In this document: positions 1 to 4,496 of the stretch, piece by piece | Position numbering within the stretch: position 1 is the stretch's first letter | How the letters are laid out: each line of letters begins with the position of its first letter | Assembly (NCBI GenBank): GCA_009704225.1 | Contig: WLEN01000060.1 | Span: 1-5,287, forward strand | Source of the DNA: Actinomycetota bacterium | GTDB lineage: Bacteria > Actinomycetota > Actinomycetes > Actinomycetales > Microbacteriaceae | Direction: 5' to 3' | Length of the DNA stretch: 5,287 nt | Made by a program: the position numbers and the translations under genes | Notes under the pieces: generated by a model | What the model saw: the letters and a program-made list of their open reading frames with translations, nothing else | What the model was told of the DNA's origin: nothing | Databases searched by the model: none

Positions 1-104
1 GCGAAGAACATCACTTCGCTCGCAAGCCACACAATCGTTCCGACGGCTACCGCGTTGGGCCGGTTCACAACCGACTGCGGTCTGATTATCGAGGCGCTGG
101 TCAC
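1..104 (-). CDS. ctaE: Cytochrome c oxidase subunit III, N-terminal part (runs off the left edge)
   Basis: About 34 N-terminal codons of the aa3-type cytochrome c oxidase subunit III, an integral membrane subunit of the terminal respiratory oxidase. The reading holds NRPNAVAVGTIVWLASEVMF, which closely matches the conserved start of actinobacterial CtaE (NRPN, then the first membrane helix with GTIVWL-SE-MFF). I prefer the GTG at 104: it gives an MTSAS-type N-terminus usual for the family, and a CATAAT box ends 7 nt upstream, fitting leaderless expression. An in-frame ATG at 113 preceded by GCGGAAG at 9 nt is the alternative and adds three residues. A further in-frame ATG at 182 would add a tail unlike the family. 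The gene is divergent from trpD, a pairing also seen in mycobacteria (Rv2192c/Rv2193). Identity is secure; the exact start is not. Confidence 0.88.
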   Translation of the reverse strand, partial: MTSASIIRPQSVVNRPNAVAVGTIVWLASEVMFF

Positions 105-117
105 AACTTCCATTATG
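105..117 (-). promoter_or_regulatory. Putative leaderless promoter of ctaE
   Basis: On the minus strand CATAAT (117-112, five of six bases of the SigA -10 consensus) is followed by 7 nt and then the GTG start codon at 104. This places the expected transcription start at or next to the start codon. No convincing -35 hexamer is visible at 16-18 bp. Inferred from spacing only; the alternative is a leadered ATG at 113. Confidence 0.4.
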
Positions 118-206
118 TCGAACTTCCGCCGGTGAACTGACCAAATACGGGTGTTTTGGCAAGTATTTTGCGAACTTTTCATCAAATTTGCCCGCAGCGA
201 GAACGA

Positions 207-218
207 TAGGGTAGGGGA
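207..218 (+). promoter_or_regulatory. Putative leaderless promoter of trpD
   Basis: TAGGGT (207-212), preceded by GA, fits the actinobacterial -10 form TANNNT and lies exactly 6 nt before the GTG start at 219, so transcription would begin at the start codon. The purine run AGGGGA (213-218) looks like a Shine-Dalgarno but touches the start codon, too close to work normally. No clear -35 element is seen. Confidence 0.42.
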
Positions 219-1265
219 GTGACGAACGAGAGTTGGACCAACCTCCTGAGCGACCTGCTCGACGGCCGTTCCTTGTCGGTCGCCGAAGCGTCTCGAGCAA
301 TGACCGACATCATGAACGGTGACGTAAGCGACGCTCGACTGGCAGCATTTCTCGTGGCCCTTCGCGCCAAGGGGGAGTCCGTCGATGAGGTTGTTGGTTT
401 CCGTGACGCAATTTTGTCCGCGGCGCTTCCGCTCGATGTGTCGACCGACGCTGTAGACATCGTCGGCTCGGGGGGTGACCCAATCGGCGTCATCAATGTC
501 TCGTCCATCGCGGCAATTGTGGTCTCGGCGGCTGGGGTTCCCGTCATTAAGCACGGTAACCGAGCTGCCAGCTCGAAATCGGGGGCGAACGATGTGCTGA
601 CATCGCTCGGCATCAACATTTCGCTCGAGCCAGACCGCGTCGCGCGCGTTTTCGCCGAGATCGCCGTGACGTACATCAATGCGATGGTTTTTCACCCCGG
701 ATTCCGTAATGCTGGCCCCGTCCGACAGGATTTAGCCATTCCGACGATTTTCAATGTGCTTGGCCCGCTCTGTAACCCGGCTCGACCGGAAGCGAACGCT
801 CTCGGGATGTCTAACCCATCACGAATCCCTCTCGCGGTCGGACTTTTCCAACAGCGCGGTGCGACGGCACTCGTCTATCGCGGCGAAGACGGAATCGACA
901 AAATCACCACGACAGGGCACTCGAAGGTGTTCGAGGTGAGCCGCGGAAGCGTCACCGAGCACGATTTCGATCCTCGGGAGGTCGGATTCACCTATTCGTC
1001 CATCGATGACATTCGTGGCGGGACGCCGGATGACAACGCGGCGTTGGCTCGAAAGGTTTTAGCGGGGGAGAAAAATGCAGCGCGCGACATCATCGTGTTG
1101 AATTCGGCAGCTGGAGTTGTCGCACATCGGTTGTCGAACAACCCATCCGAGCGCGATCGATCATTCGTTGAACGAATGTCCGAAGCGGTCGACGTCGCGG
1201 CACACTCGATCGATTCGGGTGCTGCGAGCGCGAAACTCGACGCCTGGGTAGCCGCCACCAACTAG
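219..1265 (+). CDS. trpD: Anthranilate phosphoribosyltransferase (TrpD), with atypical active-site residues
   Basis: A 348-residue protein of normal TrpD length. The family joins PRPP to anthranilate to give phosphoribosyl-anthranilate, the second step of tryptophan synthesis, in the cytoplasm. The N-terminal helical domain (about 1-70, with SLSVAEASRAM and FLVALRAKGE) is followed by the glycine-rich PRPP loop GSGGD (83-87), NVSS (93-96), KHGNRAASS (111-119), HPG (159-161), VRQDL with Arg169, FNVLGPLCNPA (178-188) and a C-terminal DSGAA (332-336). Odd points: the loop is GSGGD rather than the usual GTGGD, and the DGLDE motif reads DGIDK (224-228), so the second metal-binding acid of the Asp-Glu pair (Asp223/Glu224 in Sulfolobus TrpD) is Lys228. 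Lys111, Asn93, Ser95 and Arg169 remain. The GTG start is chosen because the alignment begins there and a -10 box lies 6 nt upstream. The gene stands alone, divergent from ctaE, with no trp neighbours visible. Family assignment is firm; full activity is less so. Confidence 0.93.
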   Translation: MTNESWTNLLSDLLDGRSLSVAEASRAMTDIMNGDVSDARLAAFLVALRAKGESVDEVVGFRDAILSAALPLDVSTDAVDIVGSGGDPIGVINVSSIAAIVVSAAGVPVIKHGNRAASSKSGANDVLTSLGINISLEPDRVARVFAEIAVTYINAMVFHPGFRNAGPVRQDLAIPTIFNVLGPLCNPARPEANALGMSNPSRIPLAVGLFQQRGATALVYRGEDGIDKITTTGHSKVFEVSRGSVTEHDFDPREVGFTYSSIDDIRGGTPDDNAALARKVLAGEKNAARDIIVLNSAAGVVAHRLSNNPSERDRSFVERMSEAVDVAAHSIDSGAASAKLDAWVAATN

Positions 1266-1306
1266 GGAAGCGGTCCCAAAAGGGTCAAATGGCCTGAATT
1301 TACGCT

Positions 1307-1334
1307 ATCTGACATAATGTACATTATCGGATAA
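1307..1334 (-). other. dif: Putative dif site (XerC/XerD chromosome-dimer resolution site)
   Basis: A 28-bp site in the gap between convergent trpD and the Nudix gene. Read on the minus strand it has a XerC-type arm TTATCCGATAA (1334-1324), a 6-bp centre TGTACA (1323-1318) and a XerD-type arm TTATGTCAGAT (1317-1307). The E. coli dif arms are GGTGCGCATAA and TTATGTTAAAT around TGTATA, giving the same 11-6-11 layout with the diagnostic inner ATAA/TTATGT. The core CCGATAAT and ACATTATGTCA also fit the actinobacterial dif consensus as I recall it. The inner 14 bp (1314-1327) are a perfect palindrome. A dif site is normally unique per chromosome and lies at the replication terminus. The alternative is an operator for a dimeric regulator, but the outer arms match dif specifically and the site is not upstream of any gene. 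Confidence 0.77.
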
Positions 1335-1363
1335 AGCAAGTTGCGCGGAAGTGACCGCAACCG

Positions 1364-1840
1364 TTAGGAAACGCGCTCCAGCACCTCAATCAACCTCTCG
1401 GGACCGATGAACGGCGCTTCAGCACGAATCTCGTCGAGCGTCCACCAACGAATGTCGATGACGTCGTGGTGCTCGGATTCCATCCAACCGGAACGATCCA
1501 GCTCGAATTCGTCGACGCGAAGCGCAAAGAAATGATCGACATACGAATGGAAGTAAGTCCCATCCGGCCAATCCCAGTACCCCTCCACGGCGTCGAGCAT
1601 CTCTCCCAGAGCGTCTGGCTCCACGATGAGCCCCGTTTCCTCCTGCAATTCCCTCACGGCGGCCTCGAGAGGCGTCTCGCCGTCGTCAATTCCGCCACCG
1701 GGCGTGATCCAGCGCGGCGGTAAACCAACGCGGTGGTCGAACCTTGTGTGCATCAAGAGGAATTTGCCCTGGCCGTCGTGCAACACGATACGCGCGGTCT
1801 CACGGTGTAAAACGTGTGTTCGGCCCTCGGGATGGATCAT
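1364..1840 (-). CDS. Nudix hydrolase, substrate unknown
   Basis: A 158-residue cytoplasmic Nudix (MutT-type) hydrolase. The family hydrolyses nucleoside diphosphates linked to a second moiety, using Mg2+ held by the Nudix box. The complete box GX5EX7REUXEEXGU is visible at residues 49-71, with catalytic REL-EE-G at 63-70 (Arg63, Glu64, Glu67, Glu68). The RWITPGGGIDDGE lead-in (43-55) and the late RWWTLDEI (about 135-142) are also typical. The middle part is rich in aromatics (GYWDW, FHSYVDHFF), likely the substrate loop, but it does not identify the substrate. Its ATG overlaps the stop of the upstream YczE-like gene as ATGA (1837-1840), so translation is probably coupled and the gene is last in the SDR operon. 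It ends 30 bp from the dif site. Family is certain; the biological substrate (damaged nucleotide, ADP-ribose or other) is open. Confidence 0.92.
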   Translation of the reverse strand: MIHPEGRTHVLHRETARIVLHDGQGKFLLMHTRFDHRVGLPPRWITPGGGIDDGETPLEAAVRELQEETGLIVEPDALGEMLDAVEGYWDWPDGTYFHSYVDHFFALRVDEFELDRSGWMESEHHDVIDIRWWTLDEIRAEAPFIGPERLIEVLERVS

Positions 1841-2451
1841 TTTCCGCCCTTATCGACCAATCCGAAGGCCCGCATGGACACCTGGACCATCGGCCCGATT
1901 CCGACCACGAACAACAGAGTTCCCAGCCCGACCGGCCCGCCGAAAGCGAGTCCGATGAGCGTTGCCCCACCCTCCAGAACCGTACGAACAATCCACACGG
2001 GTTTGCCGAATTTCTTCACCGAACCAGTCATCAGTCCGTCACGCGGCCCCGGCCCGAGACGCGCGCCAATGTAGACACCGGTTCCCAGCGCGATGATGGC
2101 CATGCCGAGGACGTACCACCCGATTTGCCCGAAAATTCCCCAATCTGCGGCTGAAGGAACAAAACGAAGCGATAAGTCGATAAAAGGTCCGATGAGGAGC
2201 GCATTAAAGATGGTGCCGAGTCCAGGCTTTTGCTTGAGCGGTATCCACAGCAGCAGGATCAGGGCGCTTGCGAGAACGGTCGCCAACCCGAAGCTCAGCC
2301 CCGTGACGTTCGCCAAGCCTTGCCCGAAAACGTCCCACGGCGCGAGACCAAGAGTCGCACGGATCTGAAATGCGATTCCGAGCCCAAAGAGGTAAAGACC
2401 GATGATGAGTCGAACCAGAACGAGTGGTTTCGGAAAGTCGATGGTCGCCAT
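1837..2451 (-). CDS. YczE-like (YczE/YyaS/YitT type) multi-pass membrane protein
   Basis: A 204-residue hydrophobic protein with about six likely membrane segments (roughly 10-30, 50-71, 78-95, 107-130, 155-172, 174-192). It carries the family signature LGLAPWDVFGQGLA (34-47), LGTIFNALLIGP (78-89) and GARLGPGPRDGLM (129-141). The family is widespread in Gram-positive bacteria and its molecular role is not settled; transport has been suggested. The sequence shows an internal duplication: residues 32-96 and 130-194 align at an offset of 98 (see findings). It lies 8 nt after the SDR stop and overlaps the Nudix start by 4 nt, so it is the middle gene of a three-gene operon. No clear Shine-Dalgarno precedes the ATG; translation may depend on coupling from the SDR gene. 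The lysine/glycine C-terminus is consistent with a cytoplasmic end. Confidence 0.82.
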   Translation of the reverse strand: MATIDFPKPLVLVRLIIGLYLFGLGIAFQIRATLGLAPWDVFGQGLANVTGLSFGLATVLASALILLLWIPLKQKPGLGTIFNALLIGPFIDLSLRFVPSAADWGIFGQIGWYVLGMAIIALGTGVYIGARLGPGPRDGLMTGSVKKFGKPVWIVRTVLEGGATLIGLAFGGPVGLGTLLFVVGIGPMVQVSMRAFGLVDKGGK

Positions 2452-2459
2452 GTGATCGG

Positions 2460-3224
2460 CTATTCGTCGAAGTAGCCGGTGTCGCCCACCAGCCGCGTGT
2501 TATCGGCCGGAACCGGCTCAACCGCGGCTAGAGCGATTTCCGCGGCGAATTCCGCGACGTTGTACAACTTCCCCACCGCTTCCTTGCGGGCGTCGATGGT
2601 TCCGGGGTTCGCGCGGTCCAACAGCGTTGCGGTGACGGTTCCCTCGATCATGTCTGCCGACACGACGACAAAGCCAATCCCGTCCGCCTCGAGCGACGGA
2701 ATCATGTCGCGCAGCGCGTCTTCGCCGGCACGCTTGGACAACGCAACCGGGAGGTATTCGGGCATGGTGTCGACCGTGCGAATGAAGTGAGCCTGGTGGC
2801 TGGTGACGAAAACAATTCGCGAGCCGTCGTGAAGAAGCGGTCGCAGGGTCTGCAGGGCGTTCACCTGTGCGTCACGGTTGAGTCGCATCGCGTAATCATC
2901 ACCTTTGCCGGCTTCCATGCCGCCGGACGCGTTGAGTACGAGGATGTCGAGCCCACCGAATTCTCTCTGCAGGGTATCGCGAAGCGCAGTGATCGAGTCG
3001 TAATCCGTGAGGTCGGCTCCGACGACGATTGCTTCCCCACCGTTTTCGCGGATTCCCGCTGCAACCTTTTCGGCACGGACTTCTTTGTCTCGGAAGTTGA
3101 TGGCGACCTTGGCGCCTGCCTCGGCGAAAAATCCGACGGTTTCTGCACCGATTCCGCGGGACGAACCCGTTACAAAGGCGGTCTTTCCCGCGAGTTGGCC
3201 GGGCTTCAAGGGGTTTGCACTCAT
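2460..3224 (-). CDS. Short-chain dehydrogenase/reductase (SDR) family oxidoreductase, atypical active site
   Basis: A 254-residue classical-length SDR with a Rossmann fold. The NAD(P)-binding motif TGSSRGIG is at 19-26, followed by NFRDK at the end of beta-2 (about 43-47). Arg and Lys there could favour NADPH, an inference. ADLTD (70-74) is the adenine-ring contact, and LNASGG (97-102) stands in for the usual NNAG. Ser142 in FVTSHQAHF is at the catalytic serine position. The catalytic YxxxK is not present as such: Lys164 in VALSK is in place, but the position four before it is Val160, and the nearest Tyr is Tyr157. The substrate cannot be read from sequence; names such as 3-oxoacyl-ACP reductase would be over-reading. 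The ATG at 3224 is chosen because a TGATAGTTT box ends 6 nt before it (leaderless). It is the first gene of the operon with the YczE-like and Nudix genes and is divergent from the GDPD gene. Confidence 0.9.
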   Translation of the reverse strand: MSANPLKPGQLAGKTAFVTGSSRGIGAETVGFFAEAGAKVAINFRDKEVRAEKVAAGIRENGGEAIVVGADLTDYDSITALRDTLQREFGGLDILVLNASGGMEAGKGDDYAMRLNRDAQVNALQTLRPLLHDGSRIVFVTSHQAHFIRTVDTMPEYLPVALSKRAGEDALRDMIPSLEADGIGFVVVSADMIEGTVTATLLDRANPGTIDARKEAVGKLYNVAEFAAEIALAAVEPVPADNTRLVGDTGYFDE

Positions 3225-3238
3225 GGGGCAAAACTATC
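3225..3238 (-). promoter_or_regulatory. Putative leaderless promoter of the SDR operon
   Basis: On the minus strand an extended -10, TGATAGTTT, ends at 3231 (hexamer TAGTTT 3236-3231). Exactly 6 nt (TGCCCC) separate it from the ATG at 3224, so the mRNA should start at the start codon. There is no Shine-Dalgarno and no clear -35, which the TG extension could offset. Confidence 0.5.
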
Positions 3239-3257
3239 ACGCAATCTCGGCGTGATA
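3235..3257. promoter_or_regulatory. Inverted repeat spanning two divergent promoters (candidate operator)
   Basis: TATCACGC (3235-3242), a 7-nt spacer, and GCGTGATA (3250-3257) form a perfect 8-bp-arm inverted repeat in the 43-bp gap between the SDR and GDPD genes. Each outer arm includes the TGATA of one of the two back-to-back -10 boxes. Either a dimeric regulator covers both promoters, or the symmetry partly reflects two similar extended -10 elements. The GCG extension of the arms is not explained by the promoters alone. Confidence 0.4.
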
Positions 3258-3267
3258 CCGTGCCCGC
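3253..3267 (+). promoter_or_regulatory. Putative leaderless promoter of the GDPD gene
   Basis: An extended -10, TGATACCGT (3253-3261, hexamer TACCGT 3256-3261), is followed by exactly 6 nt (GCCCGC) and the ATG at 3268. No Shine-Dalgarno is present upstream of that ATG. This supports both the start choice and leaderless expression. Confidence 0.5.
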
Positions 3268-4017
3268 ATGACGTTCCGCGCTGCTGAACACCCCTATTTC
3301 GCGGGGTCGACTCCTCGAGTGTTCGCTCACCGCGGTCTCCACCTCAATGCACCCGAGAACACGGCGGGATCATTCCGGGCGGCAATTGCGGCGGGCGCGA
3401 CCTTCATCGAAACGGACGTCGTCGGTTCGAAGGACGGGTTCGCCATCATTTCGCACGACACGACGCTCGACCGAATATCGACCCGAACCGGACGTGTATC
3501 TGACCACACCGCAGCCGAGCTCGCTGACATTGATCTGGGCGGTGAGGGGTTCCTTACGCTCGCACAGGCTTTCGAGCAGTTTCCGGTCACACGCTTCAAC
3601 ATCGACGTCAAAGACGAGACCGCGATTGACGGTGTCGTTCGAGCGGTCACTGACGCCGAGGCGCTCGATCGCGTGCTCATCACGTCGTTTAGCGCTCAGC
3701 GTCGTCGCGCAACCATGGCCCGCTTGCCTGGTGTTGCGAGCAGCGCGTCGGCGACAGAGTTCTTGGTTATCGCTGCGGCGGCTCGTCTGGGTTTGACCCC
3801 TCCCCTCCCCCTCGTTCACGCTCTACAAATTCCCGTACGCGCGAACGGAATCACCTTCGTGACCGAGCAAATGGTCCAGCGCTACCACCGCGCAGGTCTC
3901 GAGGTTCACGTCTGGACCGTCAACGACGAAGTGACGATGCGTCGGTTGCTAAGGCTCGGGGTTGACGGAATTGTCACGGATAGAGCCGATATTGCGCTCG
4001 GCGTGGTCAATTCCTAG
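3268..4017 (+). CDS. Glycerophosphodiester phosphodiesterase family protein, cytoplasmic type
   Basis: A 249-residue GDPD-type TIM-barrel hydrolase. The family cleaves glycerophosphodiesters from phospholipid breakdown to glycerol-3-phosphate and an alcohol. Key motifs are in order: HRG (21-23), APENT (28-32), ETD (48-50, metal ligands Glu48 and Asp50), SHDTTLDR (62-69, with His63), FNIDVKDE (110-117, Asp113 and Lys115 in place of the more usual E-I-K), HVWTVND (214-220) and the C-terminal GVDGIVTDR (231-239). No signal peptide is seen, so it probably acts in the cytoplasm, unlike periplasmic GlpQ. Length is typical of the short bacterial form. Start chosen at ATG 3268 from the leaderless promoter upstream. 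Divergent from the SDR operon with a shared 43-bp control region, and 89 bp upstream of rbpA, which has its own promoter. Exact substrate is not deducible. Confidence 0.92.
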   Translation: MTFRAAEHPYFAGSTPRVFAHRGLHLNAPENTAGSFRAAIAAGATFIETDVVGSKDGFAIISHDTTLDRISTRTGRVSDHTAAELADIDLGGEGFLTLAQAFEQFPVTRFNIDVKDETAIDGVVRAVTDAEALDRVLITSFSAQRRRATMARLPGVASSASATEFLVIAAAARLGLTPPLPLVHALQIPVRANGITFVTEQMVQRYHRAGLEVHVWTVNDEVTMRRLLRLGVDGIVTDRADIALGVVNS

Positions 4018-4071
4018 ATTCATAGCCAATTCTTTACTTTCGCTCAGGAATATCTCGGCGAGTTCTGGCTT

Positions 4072-4100
4072 TATAAGAGGTAGGCCACAAGCCGAAGGAG
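4072..4100 (+). promoter_or_regulatory. rbpA promoter -10 and ribosome binding site
   Basis: TATAAG (4072-4077) is a good -10 candidate, giving a leader of about 20-25 nt. AAGGAG (4095-4100) is a strong Shine-Dalgarno 6 nt before the ATG at 4107. No convincing -35 is seen at 16-18 bp. This is the only gene start in the window with a well-placed strong Shine-Dalgarno, in contrast to the leaderless starts around it. Confidence 0.5.
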
Positions 4101-4106
4101 AACACA

Positions 4107-4496
4107 ATGAGCAATAAACGCATGCAGGGCACGCGTCTCGGATCAATTAGCTCGGAAACCGAAGAGGGCGTCGAGTTCGTCGATCGCCAAAACGTCACAT
4201 TCCGCACAGCGGATGGCGAGGAATTTGTTGTCACCTTTATGACGGGCGTAGAACTCCCCTATGACTGGCGTTCACCTCGGTCGAGCAACATTGGTCGCCG
4301 CCTCGATGCCAAGGGCAAGCCGATTCAGGGCGATGACCCCAACGCGCCAACTCCGGCAGCACCGACCGTCACTCACTGGGAACAGTTGATGAAGCGGCGC
4401 ACCATCGAAGAACTCGAAATTATCCTTCACGACCGCATCATCGCGATGCGCGAGAGCGGCCAGCTCGACCTTGGTTCGCTTCGTAAATCGGCCTAA
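4107..4496 (+). CDS. rbpA: RNA polymerase-binding protein RbpA
   Basis: A 129-residue actinobacterial transcription factor. RbpA binds the principal sigma factor and RNA polymerase and stabilises the open promoter complex. Visible parts: N-terminal tail with GTRLGSISSETE (8-19), core barrel from about 28 (RQNVTFRTADGEEF, then VELPYDW at 48-54), a linker (about 72-88), and the sigma-interaction helix THWEQLMKRRTIEELE (89-104). A roughly 20-residue tail after the usual end makes it longer than mycobacterial RbpA. It has no cysteines, so it lacks the zinc-binding residues of Streptomyces RbpA. The linker reads GDDPNAPTPAAPTV where mycobacterial RbpA has a lysine/arginine-rich stretch; no basic residue remains there. 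The neighbour ppm is convergent, the same arrangement as in Mycobacterium (Rv2050/Rv2051c), which supports the call. The stops of the two genes overlap in CTAA. Confidence 0.9.
   Translation: MSNKRMQGTRLGSISSETEEGVEFVDRQNVTFRTADGEEFVVTFMTGVELPYDWRSPRSSNIGRRLDAKGKPIQGDDPNAPTPAAPTVTHWEQLMKRRTIEELEIILHDRIIAMRESGQLDLGSLRKSA

Noticed and set aside
141..170. Imperfect repeat CAAATAC...GTATTTTG in the ctaE/trpD gap as an operator
   Set aside because: Arms need an insertion to align and the region is AT-rich, so chance matches are likely; no known box recognised.
111..182. Longer ctaE form starting at the in-frame ATG at 182
   Set aside because: The added residues (polar, Lys/Arg/Cys-containing) do not resemble CtaE N-termini, and the family-like start lies at 104 with a -10 box in front.
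182..679. Long antisense reading frames across trpD (also across SDR, GDPD and rbpA)
   Set aside because: They lack recognisable domains, overlap strong genes over their whole length and show Ser/Arg/Thr-rich composition typical of antisense frames in GC-rich DNA.
1274..1286. CCC-AAAA-GGG hairpin after the trpD stop as a terminator
   Set aside because: Only three pairs, then a mismatch; no U-tract.
1341..1360. Hairpin TTGCG...CGCAA (or GCGG/CCGC) just after the Nudix stop, as a terminator
   Set aside because: The stem is only 4-5 bp and no T-run follows on either strand; too weak to annotate.
4047..4072. GGAAT upstream of rbpA as a SigR-type stress promoter -35
   Set aside because: rbpA is SigR-controlled in Streptomyces, but no GTT lies at the required 18-19 nt; the TATAAG box is a simpler explanation.
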